Shown in pieces: positions 34,351 through 42,591 of a DNA stretch of 64,000 nucleotides. The DNA is from Desulfocarbo indianensis. Lineage in GTDB: Bacteria; Desulfobacterota; Desulfarculia; Desulfarculales; Desulfarculaceae. The stretch spans positions 1,144,001 to 1,208,000 of the forward strand of contig LBMP01000001.1 of NCBI GenBank assembly GCA_001184205.1. The letters are read 5' to 3'. The position numbers and the translations under genes were made by a program. Numbering within the stretch: position 1 is the first letter of the stretch; the number at the start of each line of letters is the position of its first letter. The notes under the pieces were generated by a model, which did no database searches, was not told the origin of the DNA, and was given only the letters and a program-made list of their open reading frames with translations.

Positions 34351-36486
34351 ATGTCATCCAATCGCGTCACCCTGGAGACCTTCTACCGCCAGACCATGTA
34401 CTCGGTCCTGCGGCGCAAGGAGGATCTCCTGCGCCTCAACGAGCAGATGTCCAGCGGCAGCCGCATCAACCGGCCCAGCGACGATTCCATCGGGGTAATC
34501 GCTTCCCATCTTTCCCAGCGCATGCTGGAGGAGGTGGAGAAATACGACACCAACCTGGATCACGCCCGGAGCTGGCTGCAGCAGGCCGAGAGCACCATGC
34601 AGTCCATGAGCGATCTGATCAGCATGGCCAAGGAGCGCGCCGAGCAGATGTCCACCGGCACCTACACGCCCGAGCAGCGCCAGATGATCGCCACCGACGT
34701 GCGCAATTTCCTGGACCAGTTGCTTTCCCTGGCCAATACCCAGGTGAACGGCGACTATATTTTCGCGGGCACCCGGGTGGATCAGCCCGCGGCCAGCAGC
34801 GAACTGCAAGTTGATGGCCAGGCCCAGGCCGACTCGGCCAACGCCGGCCCCGGCGAGCTGTGGGGCCAGGGCGCCTACACCGGCCTTTTGTCCCGCGACG
34901 TCAGCTTGACCGTGGTCTCCTTCGGCTCCGGCGCGCTTGCCGGCACGCCGGGCGTGGCCGGCGAAACCATGACCCTGAGCTATTCCTATGTGGATGATTT
35001 CGATCGCACCATAAGCGGCACCGTGACCCTGGACAGCACCGGCACGGGCAACGGGGTGGATATCGGCGACGGCGTGCAGGTCTACGCCAAGGACGCCAAG
35101 CTGTGGGACGCCGCCACCGGCCTGGCCGTGGCTTCTTACAACGTGGGCGATACCTTCACCCTGGAGGTGGGCCGCAATCAGGGCAACGACGAGGCCATGG
35201 ATGTGAACCTCTCCTGGGCCAACCGCATGCAATACAATTACAACCTGGAGGATCTCTTAAAGACGGAGGGCGTCAGCGGCGGCAACCGCAGCAACCTGTT
35301 GGACATTCTGACCCAATGGGCCGACGCCCTGGAGAAGGACCCCACCGAGCAGGACTATTTCGAGGCGGTGCCCAACGGGCTGAACGCCACCAACTCCTCG
35401 CTGATCAACAACCCCAACACGCCTTCCAGCTCGGCCCAGGTGCGGGTGGACGGCGCCTGGCAGGATTTGGTGGTGGCGGACCCCGGCGATCCCACCAGCA
35501 CCATCGCCAAGTACCAGAGCCAGGAGGAGTATTGGAACGATCTCCAGGTGTGGGACCTGGAATTCAACGTGGGCGCGCCGGTGGCCCTGAGTTCGGCCAC
35601 CCTGGACGATGCCACCCTGGACAGCCGCAGCTTCCAGTTCTACCTGGATTCGTCCAACGACCAGTATTCCGGCATCCCCTCCGCCAGCAACCCCATGGTG
35701 CTGCGGGTGGCCTGGGACAACGCCGGCACCTGGACCGACGGCGGCACGGTGACCGTCACCGGCACCGGCGCGGAAGCCGTCGCCACCTTCAACGACCCGG
35801 TCACCGGCGACGCCGTCCAGATGTACGTGGCCAACATGAGCTTCGTCAGCGAGGACATCGTGCCGGCCTCCACCGACCCCCCGGCCAACATCGCGGTTTG
35901 GGACGGGGTGGCGCCCCTGCCGGCCGGCACCTCCTATTCGCCGGTGTTCTATCCGGAAAACACCGATCCCGACGGCTACGCCGGGCCGCCGCCCCTGACC
36001 ATGACGGTGACCTATCAGACCTCTGCCGGCGTGCGTATGCACCAGGTGGTGAACATACCGGGCACCGATTCCCGCAACCCCATAAGCCTGGATTTGGACG
36101 GGGACGGCCACCAGGACACCAGCTTTTACCTGAGCGAAGGCGGCAGCGTGGACGACGGCGATTATCACCGCCTGACCCTAGAGCAATACAACACCGGCCA
36201 GGAGGAGAGCCAGAAGCTTATGGACGAGGCGCTGGACATGCTTGAAAGCGCCCAGTCCAACCTGCTAAAATACGCGGCGGATGCGGGCGCCCGGCTGAAC
36301 CGCCTGGATGTGCGGGAGAATCTGCTGGGCGGCGATAATTTGCGTTTGTACGAGCGGCTGTCGCAGGCCCAGGACGTGGACGTGACCAAGGTGGTCACCG
36401 AGCTCAACACCTACGAGCTCTTGTACCAGGCCACCCTGCAATCCACGGCCTTCATCTCCAGCCGCACCTTGGCCGATTACCTCTAG
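34351..36486 (+). CDS. flgL: Flagellar hook-filament junction protein FlgL (HAP3), enlarged
   Basis: The second hook-filament junction protein. Its N-terminus (QMSSGSRINRPSDDSIGVIASHLSQRM in parts) and C-terminus (GARLNRLDVRENLL, DVTKVVTELNTYELLYQATLQSTAFISSRTLADYL in parts) are standard, but the protein has 711 residues against about 300 in enterics. The ~400 extra residues lie in the middle (about 160-610), are rich in Asp, Gly, Thr and aromatic residues, and look like beta-rich surface domains. It starts twelve bases after flgK. Confidence 0.94.
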   Translation: MSSNRVTLETFYRQTMYSVLRRKEDLLRLNEQMSSGSRINRPSDDSIGVIASHLSQRMLEEVEKYDTNLDHARSWLQQAESTMQSMSDLISMAKERAEQMSTGTYTPEQRQMIATDVRNFLDQLLSLANTQVNGDYIFAGTRVDQPAASSELQVDGQAQADSANAGPGELWGQGAYTGLLSRDVSLTVVSFGSGALAGTPGVAGETMTLSYSYVDDFDRTISGTVTLDSTGTGNGVDIGDGVQVYAKDAKLWDAATGLAVASYNVGDTFTLEVGRNQGNDEAMDVNLSWANRMQYNYNLEDLLKTEGVSGGNRSNLLDILTQWADALEKDPTEQDYFEAVPNGLNATNSSLINNPNTPSSSAQVRVDGAWQDLVVADPGDPTSTIAKYQSQEEYWNDLQVWDLEFNVGAPVALSSATLDDATLDSRSFQFYLDSSNDQYSGIPSASNPMVLRVAWDNAGTWTDGGTVTVTGTGAEAVATFNDPVTGDAVQMYVANMSFVSEDIVPASTDPPANIAVWDGVAPLPAGTSYSPVFYPENTDPDGYAGPPPLTMTVTYQTSAGVRMHQVVNIPGTDSRNPISLDLDGDGHQDTSFYLSEGGSVDDGDYHRLTLEQYNTGQEESQKLMDEALDMLESAQSNLLKYAADAGARLNRLDVRENLLGGDNLRLYERLSQAQDVDVTKVVTELNTYELLYQATLQSTAFISSRTLADYL

Positions 36487-36616
36487 GCCCGAACCGGCCC
36501 GCGCCTTGATAAAGGCCGCCCGGGCCGACAAAAATAGTCGGGGCCCGTCCCCGGGGGGAAAAGCCCGGCTTTTGCCGGACCGGAACCCGCGGGGCCCCAG
36601 GGAAGGGGAAGGATAG

Positions 36617-36862
36617 TTGCTTATCCTAACCAGGAAGGTGGGCGAGAGCATCACCATCGGCGACGGATCGGTCACCGTGAGCGTGATGGATATCAAGGGC
36701 CGGCAGGTGCGCCTGGGCATAGAAGCCCCGGGCGACATGCCCATCCACCGCATGGAGATTTTCCTGAAGATCAAGGAGGCCAATGAGCAGGCGACCGCGG
36801 CCCAGGCCAACGATCTGGACGCTCTGAGCGGTTTGCTGAAGGGAAAGGGCGATAATGCCTGA
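36617..36862 (+). CDS. csrA: Carbon storage regulator CsrA
   Basis: An RNA-binding dimer that blocks translation by covering GGA motifs. The 81-residue protein keeps the family residues: L4 of MLILTRKVGESITIGD and the Arg of PIHRMEIFLKI (R45), both needed for RNA contact. The start is TTG 36617 after GGGGAAGGA. The 130-base leader contains a CCGGC/GCCGG hairpin near 36570 and ANGGA motifs at 36599-36603 and 36609-36613, so CsrA could repress itself. Its end overlaps fliW by eight bases, the classical csrA-fliW pair. Confidence 0.96.
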   Translation: MLILTRKVGESITIGDGSVTVSVMDIKGRQVRLGIEAPGDMPIHRMEIFLKIKEANEQATAAQANDLDALSGLLKGKGDNA

Positions 36863-37352
36863 GACTACCCCACAGGCCACCCTTAGGGTGAAATCCTCCC
36901 GTTTCGGAGAGGTGGAGGTTCCGGCCGACCGGGTCATCACCCTGCCCCAGGGCATGATCGGTTTCCCCCAACTGAGGCGCTACGTGCTCATCCGCCACAG
37001 GGAAGATTCCCCCTTCTTCTGGCTGCAATCCCTGGAAGCGGCGGAGCTGGCCTTCGTGGTGGTCAACCCTCTGCTTTTCGACACGGCCTATAAATTCACC
37101 CTGAGCAACTCCGAAACCAAGTTGCTGAACGCCGAAGACCCCACCCACATTCAGGTGTGGGTGGTGGTGACCATTCCCGCCGGCAAGCCGGACAAGATGA
37201 CGGCCAACCTGAAAGCGCCGGTGGTGATAAACCTGCAAAACCGCCAGGCGGCCCAGATAATACTGGACGACGCCAAGTATTCGGTGCGCCAGCCCCTGGC
37301 CAGCCAGGGAGCCGGCGGGGCGCAAGGCGGCAATCAGGAGGAAACGGCCTAA
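36855..37352 (+). CDS. fliW: Flagellar assembly factor FliW (CsrA antagonist)
   Basis: FliW binds either CsrA or flagellin. When flagellin is exported, freed FliW inhibits CsrA and so allows flagellin translation. The 165-residue protein has the family motifs VITLPQGMIGFPQLRRYVLI, PFFWLQSLEAAELAFVVVNP and the C-terminal APVVINLQNRQAAQIILDD. It overlaps csrA, so both proteins are made in ratio. It is the last gene of the flgF unit and is followed by an intrinsic terminator. Confidence 0.96.
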   Translation: MPETTPQATLRVKSSRFGEVEVPADRVITLPQGMIGFPQLRRYVLIRHREDSPFFWLQSLEAAELAFVVVNPLLFDTAYKFTLSNSETKLLNAEDPTHIQVWVVVTIPAGKPDKMTANLKAPVVINLQNRQAAQIILDDAKYSVRQPLASQGAGGAQGGNQEETA

Positions 37353-37393
37353 AATAGGGGAGCCGGCTCAGGCCGGCGGATGACGGCTAAACC

Positions 37394-37429
37394 AGCGGCC
37401 GCCCTTTGGGGGCGGCCGCTTTGTTTTTA
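37394..37429 (+). terminator. Intrinsic terminator after fliW
   Basis: AGCGGCCGCC (37394-37403) pairs perfectly with GGCGGCCGCT (37411-37420) around a seven-base loop, and TTGTTTTTA follows. This is a strong rho-independent terminator. Its descending arm and T-tract are the first part of the 70-bp repeat unit that is then tandemly repeated downstream. Confidence 0.88.
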
Positions 37430-37721
37430 TGGATTCGGCGGGGAGTAGCACTTGGAGACCACCGCGCCTTCCAGCCGTGGGCGGCCGCTTTGTTTTTTAT
37501 GGATTCGGCGGGGAGCAGTCCTTGGAGACCACCGCGCTTTCCAGCCGTGGGCGGCCGCTTTGTTTTTTATGGATTCGGCGGGGAGTAGCACTTGGAGACC
37601 ACCGCGCCTTCCAGCCGTGGGCGGCCGCTTTGTTTTTTATGAATTCGGCGGGGAGCAGTCCTTGGAGACCACCGCGCTTTCCAGCCGTGGGCGGCCGCTT
37701 TGTTTTTATGGATTCGGCGGA
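37411..37721. repeat. 70-bp tandem repeats with 140-bp ABAB order, five NotI/T-tract units
   Basis: Units begin at 37411, 37480, 37550, 37620 and 37690 (last one partial). Each starts GGCGGCCGCTTTG plus a T-run, then ATGGATTCGGCGGGGAG. Units 1 and 3 share GTAGCA and GCGCCTT; units 2 and 4 share GCAGTC and GCGCTTT, so the real period is 140 bp. Units 2 and 4 differ by one base (ATGGATTC against ATGAATTC); units 1 and 3 differ by one T in the T-run. Each unit can form a short GCCG-TGGG-CGGC hairpin before the T-run. The array fills the gap between convergent fliW and flgM. Apparent reading frames through it are repeat artefacts. Confidence 0.95.
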
Positions 37722-37794
37722 GAGGGGGCGGGCGGGGACGTATCAATCCTGGCGGCCCGGCCGGAAAAGCCGGGGGAACGGGAGCCGGGCCGGC

Positions 37795-38112
37795 CTATAT
37801 GATTTCTTCCAGGAAATTGACGATCATCTTTTGGGCCACCTTGTCGGCGTTCACTTCGTACTGACCGCTGGCGATGCTTTCCTTGATTTCCTGAACCTTT
37901 TGCTGGCGCACATCCGGAGCGGTGGCCACGGCTTCGTGGGCCTTGGCCATCTCCTTGCTGCGCCCGGACAGCTCCACCCGGTCGCCGGAAACCGATTGCG
38001 CCGCCGAGCCGGAGCGGCTGGCCGCCTTATCGCGGGAGCGCGCGGTTTCCTGGGCGCGGTCGCGCCCTTCCACGGTCTTGTTGCCTATCCCCAAGGCATC
38101 CTTAATCAACAT
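37795..38112 (-). CDS. flgM: Anti-sigma-28 factor FlgM
   Basis: FlgM holds FliA inactive until it is secreted through the completed hook. The 105-residue protein has a disordered charged N-terminus and the family C-terminus: DRVELSGRSKEMAKAHEAV, RQQKVQEIKESIASGQYEVNADKVAQKMI (in parts). The order with the partner gene at 38181 and the FliA promoter upstream match flgM operons of Desulfobacterota. Confidence 0.93.
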   Translation of the reverse strand: MLIKDALGIGNKTVEGRDRAQETARSRDKAASRSGSAAQSVSGDRVELSGRSKEMAKAHEAVATAPDVRQQKVQEIKESIASGQYEVNADKVAQKMIVNFLEEII

Positions 38113-38180
38113 GATCCGCCTTCCTTGTCCCCAGCCGTTCTTATCTTAAAACCGCGCCCCTTGGGGGCGGCGGCATTACC

Positions 38181-38621
38181 CTAAACCATGTTTTGATCTA
38201 TGATCTCCTGGGTGATGGCATACAGCCTGTCCTGCAGGCGGGCCGATTCTTCCTGATTCAGGTCTTCGATCCTGTCGCCGGTTTGCTCATCCACCACCAC
38301 GAAAAGCAGGCGGCCCGAAGATTCGTCGGTCCTCAGGTCCAGGCTCTTGCCGTATTCCTGGGAGAGCTGGGCCAGGGCCTGCTCTTCCACCCCGCCCAAA
38401 CCCTGGCCCGAAGCGCCGGGAATCCGCGAACCCAGGTTGGCGACTATCTCGGAGGTAATCTTTTCTATCACCTGCTTGCGCCTGGCCTCGATGCTGATGT
38501 TCACCTGGTCGTTGGGCGCAGGTTCCCTGGCCGCCCGGCTCCGCGCCAAGCGCTGCCCCCGGCTTAGCTGCTTGGCGTAAGTCCGGAGGATGTTCTGAAC
38601 CTGATAAGAGGTGATGGCCAT
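38181..38621 (-). CDS. DVU0524-type FlgM-associated protein
   Basis: A 146-residue protein with the N-terminal MAITSYQVQNILRTYAKQL pattern characteristic of the DVU0524 FlgM-associated family, a basic stretch, then NISIEARRKQVIEKITSEIV and the C-terminal RLYAITQEIIDQNMV. The function is not known to me; the constant pairing with flgM suggests a part in late flagellar gene control or FlgM handling. It is the first gene of the minus-strand unit with flgM 68 bases downstream, behind a strong sigma-28 promoter. Confidence 0.78.
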   Translation of the reverse strand: MAITSYQVQNILRTYAKQLSRGQRLARSRAAREPAPNDQVNISIEARRKQVIEKITSEIVANLGSRIPGASGQGLGGVEEQALAQLSQEYGKSLDLRTDESSGRLLFVVVDEQTGDRIEDLNQEESARLQDRLYAITQEIIDQNMV

Positions 38622-38646
38622 ATGCCTATACTTCCCTTCATTAGGT

Positions 38647-38674
38647 ACATCGGCATCGGCGTGATCAAACTTTA
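38647..38674 (-). promoter_or_regulatory. Sigma-28 promoter for the flgM operon
   Basis: On the minus strand, a perfect -35 TAAAGTTT (38674-38667) is followed after 12 bases by GCCGATGT (38654-38647), six of eight -10 bases with an intact GCCGAT. A second GCCGAT begins six bases earlier. The start site should be near 38640. It makes flgM dependent on FliA, the expected feedback loop. Confidence 0.83.
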
Positions 38675-38718
38675 TCTTTTTTTGGGGTCCAGGTCAAATT
38701 TTCATTGGGCAAACGGCC

Positions 38719-38747
38719 TTGCCGGCCGGCAAGGGATAAGATATAAT
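38719..38747 (+). promoter_or_regulatory. Sigma-70-like promoter
   Basis: TTGCCG (38719-38724) and a perfect TATAAT (38742-38747) are separated by 17 bases. The -35 lies inside a palindromic CTTGCCGGCCGGCAAG. The start site should be near 38754, 36 bases before the ATG at 38790. It faces away from the sigma-28 promoter of the flgM operon, 45 bases off. Confidence 0.55.
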
Positions 38748-38789
38748 TTTCACAGCTAGATCAGTTTTTTAGCCCATGGAGGGGCTGCA

Positions 38790-39245
38790 ATGATTACCAA
38801 GGCTCCGCCCTTGCCGCCCAAGGAGGCGGACCCCGCCGCGCGGGAAGCTCCCAGCCTTGATCTGGACGCGCAAACGGGCGAGCAAGGCTTCGCTCTCACC
38901 AGCCATTCACTGACCTTGAGCACCAAGCATTTCAGCCTGGATTTCACTTGGCGCCGCCTGGAAGTGGAGGGCAAAACGCCGCCCCAGCCGCTCCCGGACC
39001 AAGGCCGCCCACCCGCCAAGGGCGCCGCGGCCCGGCGGACCCCCCAGGAGCAGAGTTTCAGCGAAGTCATGAAACGCCAGCAACTGGCCGCTTTGCTGCT
39101 GGAGCCCTCGGCCCCGCCCGAAGCCACGGAAACCATCCAGGATGGGCAATCCCAACCCCCGGCTTTCGCCGGCCCGGCCCGCCGCGCCTATGGCCAGAAC
39201 ACCCCCTTGGGGCCCCTGAGCGGCGAACGCCTTTATAAAGCCTGA
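38790..39245 (+). CDS. Unknown Pro/Ala-rich protein divergent from the flgM operon
   Basis: A 151-residue protein with GGAGGGG at 38778-38784 and a promoter-like element upstream, so it is likely a real gene. It has no signal peptide or membrane helix. The N-terminal ~35 and C-terminal ~60 residues are Pro/Ala/Glu-rich. The more ordered middle reads FALTSHSLTLSTKHFSLDFTWRRLEVEG in parts, an alternating pattern suggesting a beta hairpin. A helical QSFSEVMKRQQLAALLL follows. No family was recognised. The place between flgM and the glycosylation genes suggests, but does not show, a flagellar link. Confidence 0.55.
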   Translation: MITKAPPLPPKEADPAAREAPSLDLDAQTGEQGFALTSHSLTLSTKHFSLDFTWRRLEVEGKTPPQPLPDQGRPPAKGAAARRTPQEQSFSEVMKRQQLAALLLEPSAPPEATETIQDGQSQPPAFAGPARRAYGQNTPLGPLSGERLYKA

Positions 39246-39436
39246 TCGAGACCATAGCCCGATTTCTTGAAATTTCCTGGGGCGGCCCGGCATTTTTCCA
39301 TGCCCGGCGGTCAAGCTTTTGGCGGCCTTTGCCCACCAGGGTCGGGGAATAAATTACCCCCGGCTGGCTCCGAGGGGAAGCTCCTAGCTAACTAATTGTA
39401 ATATAAGCATTATTATGTAGGGCACCCGGCAGAGGT

Positions 39437-39453
39437 CTGGTATGGGTGTTGCA
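39437..39453 (+). promoter_or_regulatory. Sigma-54 promoter for the first glycosyltransferase unit
   Basis: CTGGTATGGGTGTTGCA has GG and GC ten bases apart and matches TGG and TTGCA; the C positions of TGGCAC are both T. An AT-rich stretch (39392-39417) lies just upstream. The start site would be near 39464, which rules out the ATG at 39446 and supports the gene start at 39503. Confidence 0.66.
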
Positions 39454-39502
39454 TGGTTCTTTATATGTGCCACTGCCGCCGGAGCGGCTTTGTTTGGAGG
39501 GG

Positions 39503-41053
39503 ATGAATTTGCGCCTGGTCCTTTTAGGAAGCGACACCTTTGCCCACCCCCTGCGCCGCTTGGGGCATGAGGCGCTCACCTGCGGGTCCCAGGGCGATCT
39601 GCCCCTGGCGGACCCGGACCCGGAATGGGCGGCGCTGGACAAGCTTTTGAAAAAAAGGGGTTTTCAGGCGGACGCTCTGTTGGTGACCGACGACGTGGGC
39701 AACCGCAAGCTGCCCAGCGGCATCGCCCAGGCTCCCGTGATCACGGCTTTTTATGGGGTTGATTCGCCCCTGAATGAATTTTGGCAGCAACCCTACGCCC
39801 GGCTTTTCGACCTGGCCTGGCTGGATCAGCCCCGGCCGGCGGAGCGCCTGGCGGCCAGGCACGCCGCCGCCGCCTGGCTGCCGGTGGGGGTGGAGCCGGA
39901 GCTTTACGCGCAGCCGCGGGTGGAGGCGGAGACGCCTGGGGTTTGTTTCGTGGGAGTGGTCAACCAGCGGGTGAGGCCCAAGCGTTCGGCAATTCTGGAG
40001 AAAATATCCAAGCTGGCTCCCCTGGCGGTGCGCGGCGGAAGACAAGAGGCCTGGTTCCCCACCCAGGAGGCGGCCAAGCTGTACGCACGCCAGCAGATAA
40101 CCCTGAACGAAAACCTTTTCCCCGGCTTCACCACCCGCCCCCTGGAGGTCATGGCGTCCGGCGGGTGCCTTTTGTCCGAGGCCGCTCCCGGAGCCATGGA
40201 CGGTGCTTTCAAAGAGTTTGAGCATCTTTGCTATTTCGGCCCGGATGACCTGGCGGATAAGTTAAATCTTTTGCTCAAAGACGACGGCTTGCGCCAGCGC
40301 CTGCGGCGGCAAGGCCGGGAATTGGTTTGCCAGGAGCATGGCCTGATCCAGCGCGCCGAGGTAATAGTCAGCAAAATTGAAGGCATGATGCAACGCGCTC
40401 CGGAGAGGCCCAGGGCCGCCGGCGGCGAGGCCCTGCGCCTGGAGGGCGAGGCCCTGTTGATGGCCGGCCTGCGCTGGCCGGCCAAGGCCGGCGCCCGCCG
40501 GGTTTTGCGCGGCGCGGCGCGGCTGCGGGCCGCCGCGGCGGACGGGGCCAGGCCTTTGCCAGCCTCTCGGGCGGCGGGGCTGGCCGAGCTGAGCCTGGGG
40601 CGCGCCCGCGAGGCTCTGGCTCATCTGGGCCGGGCCAGGGAACTGGGCGGCGCGCGGGAGGGCCTCATGTACGCCCTGGCCGCCTGGCAGGCCGGCGAAA
40701 GCGGCGAGTTTAGCGCCTCATGCCAGGCGCTCGGTCTGGCCGGCCAGCCGGGAGAAAGCGGATTTCATTTGCAGGCCGCTCGGTTACTGGCCGAGGCCGG
40801 CCATGGCGCCAGCATAGGGTTCAATCTTGGCGGCCTGCCTCCGTCCCTTTGGTCAGCACTGGAGCATTTGCTTGAAGCTACCCGGCTGGATGCGGGCCAT
40901 GGGGCCGCTTGGGAAACCTTGGGCGATTTGCTCATGGCCCAGGGCGCGCCCAATCAGGCGGCCCAGGCCTATGACCGGGCTTGTGGCCTGGAAAAACGGG
41001 ACGAACTGGCCGCCAAGCGCCAGGAGGCGGCCCGTAAGGGATTTATGCTGTGA
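39503..41053 (+). CDS. CgeB-like glycosyltransferase with helical C-terminal region
   Basis: About 516 residues. The N-terminal half resembles CgeB/GT1-type glycosyltransferases: a Rossmann start (LRLVLLGSDTFAHPLRRLG), VCFVGVVNQRVRPKRSAILEKI, TLNENLFPGFTTRPLEVMASGGCLL, the donor-binding type motif, and FGPDDLADKLNLLLKD. The C-terminal ~190 residues are Ala/Leu-rich repeats of TPR character (GRAREALAHLGRARELG, LLMAQGAPNQAAQAYDRACGLEKRDEL). ATG 39503 is very close to its GGAGGGG; TTG 39509 is an alternative start. It heads a five-gene unit of overlapping genes, probably for flagellin glycosylation. Confidence 0.75.
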   Translation: MNLRLVLLGSDTFAHPLRRLGHEALTCGSQGDLPLADPDPEWAALDKLLKKRGFQADALLVTDDVGNRKLPSGIAQAPVITAFYGVDSPLNEFWQQPYARLFDLAWLDQPRPAERLAARHAAAAWLPVGVEPELYAQPRVEAETPGVCFVGVVNQRVRPKRSAILEKISKLAPLAVRGGRQEAWFPTQEAAKLYARQQITLNENLFPGFTTRPLEVMASGGCLLSEAAPGAMDGAFKEFEHLCYFGPDDLADKLNLLLKDDGLRQRLRRQGRELVCQEHGLIQRAEVIVSKIEGMMQRAPERPRAAGGEALRLEGEALLMAGLRWPAKAGARRVLRGAARLRAAAADGARPLPASRAAGLAELSLGRAREALAHLGRARELGGAREGLMYALAAWQAGESGEFSASCQALGLAGQPGESGFHLQAARLLAEAGHGASIGFNLGGLPPSLWSALEHLLEATRLDAGHGAAWETLGDLLMAQGAPNQAAQAYDRACGLEKRDELAAKRQEAARKGFML

Positions 41054-42591
41054 GCATTGACATCAACATAGCCGAAGACGGCGCCTGCCTCTTGGGGGAG
41101 ACGCCCCTGCATCCGGCCCAGGGAGCCCTGCGCGCGGCCATGGCCGATTTGGCGGGGCTTTTGGCCAAGGCGGGGCCGGATGACACCCTGGTGCTGGCGG
41201 GGTGTGGCCTGGGCTGGCATGCCAAGGCGGCGGCGTTGCGCCCCAACGGCCCCCGCCTGGTGCTGTTCGAGCCGGACGCCAGGCGCTTGGCCATGGCCCG
41301 CAGCTTGGGTCCGGACCTGACCGGTCTGGAAATTGTCCGCGATGCCAACCAGTTGACCGAGTATCTCTCCCGCGTACTGGTTTATGACGAAAAGACAGCC
41401 AAAAACGGCCGGGTGGCGGTGTATTCGCCGGAAGCCTATCGGCGAAACGAGCCCCTTCTCCCGGCCAAGACCAAGGAGATCGTCGATCAGGTGATGAGCC
41501 GGGGCCGGGTGGATTGGCACACCAGGCAGGCCAAGGACGAGCAATGGCTGGCCAATATCCAGGCCAACTTTAAGCATTTGCTAAAAGCACCGGACCTTAC
41601 CCGTCTGGCCCATCGCTTCCGCGGCGCGCCGGCCCTGGTGCTGGGGGCGGGACCATCGCTGGACCGCAGCCTGGCGGCGCTGGGGGGCGCTAGCGGCAAG
41701 GCCTTGCTCCTGGGCGCGGCCTCGGCCATCGGGCCCCTGGCCGCCAAAGGAATGGCCCTGCACTTGGCCGTGGCCCTGGAAGCCAAGGACGAATCGCGCC
41801 AGTTCGCGGCGGTGGATCCCGCCCGAACCTGGCTGGCGGCGGCCACCAGCGGCCACGCCAGGCATTTCGAGCTATGGCGTGGAAAATGCGCGCTATTCCA
41901 CTTGCAGCCCTGGGTGGCCAAGCTGAGCGGCGGCGGCTGGGCCCTGCCCAACGGCGGTCATGCCAGCAGCGCCGCCTTTTCTCTGGCCGTGCTTTGGGGC
42001 TGCGATCCCATAATCCTGGTGGGCCAGGATTTGGCTTACAGCGGAGGCCGCATTCATGCCCACGGCCGGCCAGGCGGGGAAGAGGAAAAACGGCCCGCAA
42101 CCGTTGAGGTGCCCGGCATCCATGGGGACCAGGTGCAGACCTCGCCGGTTTTCATGAGCTATATCAGCTGGTACCGCGAAACCGCCGCCTATTTGGCCAA
42201 ACGCGGCAAAGGGCCCAGGATCATCAACGCCACGGCGGAAGGGGCTTACCTGCCTGGCTTTGAGCATATGCTTTTAGATGAGGCCCTGGACCTGTTGCCC
42301 GAAGGGGCCGCCCTTGAGAGCTTATGGCATAACTGTCTGGATTCCATAGCGATGCCCCCAGCGAGCCTGTTGGTGCAAAACCTTATGGCCGCCAAGACCC
42401 AGATCAGACAATGCCTGGCGGGGCTGGAGCGGGGCGGGCTGGCCCAGGCCAGGGAATTGGCCGGCACGGAAACGGCGGCCGCGGCGGCGCTGCAATACCT
42501 GCCGCCCAGCGCCGATCCGGCGGAAGCCGCCGAAAAGCTGGAGCAAATGTCCAACCGGCTGCGGGCCATGGCGGAGGAGCTTTATGCCTGA
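41050..42591 (+). CDS. Maf-like (DUF115) motility-associated glycosyltransferase
   Basis: A 513-residue protein with the DUF115/MptE-like core: FRGAPALVLGAGPSLDRSL (motif near residues 197-206), ASAIGPLAAKGMALHLAVALE, CDPIILVGQDLAYSGGRIHA and FMSYISWYRETAAYL. Such Maf proteins transfer nonulosonic acid or related sugars onto flagellin and are encoded next to flagellin genes. Its start (GTG 41050) overlaps the previous stop. The 3' end overlaps the next gene by eight bases. The exact sugar cannot be told. Confidence 0.85.
   Translation: MSIDINIAEDGACLLGETPLHPAQGALRAAMADLAGLLAKAGPDDTLVLAGCGLGWHAKAAALRPNGPRLVLFEPDARRLAMARSLGPDLTGLEIVRDANQLTEYLSRVLVYDEKTAKNGRVAVYSPEAYRRNEPLLPAKTKEIVDQVMSRGRVDWHTRQAKDEQWLANIQANFKHLLKAPDLTRLAHRFRGAPALVLGAGPSLDRSLAALGGASGKALLLGAASAIGPLAAKGMALHLAVALEAKDESRQFAAVDPARTWLAAATSGHARHFELWRGKCALFHLQPWVAKLSGGGWALPNGGHASSAAFSLAVLWGCDPIILVGQDLAYSGGRIHAHGRPGGEEEKRPATVEVPGIHGDQVQTSPVFMSYISWYRETAAYLAKRGKGPRIINATAEGAYLPGFEHMLLDEALDLLPEGAALESLWHNCLDSIAMPPASLLVQNLMAAKTQIRQCLAGLERGGLAQARELAGTETAAAAALQYLPPSADPAEAAEKLEQMSNRLRAMAEELYA

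Noticed and set aside
37429-38184. Long open frame with repeated peptide blocks across the tandem array
   Set aside because: The peptide repeats are the product of the 70-bp DNA repeat read in different frames, it runs antisense into flgM, and no ribosome site is present.
39446-39502. Upstream ATG as start of the first glycosyltransferase
   Set aside because: It lies inside the sigma-54 -12 region, upstream of the expected transcription start.
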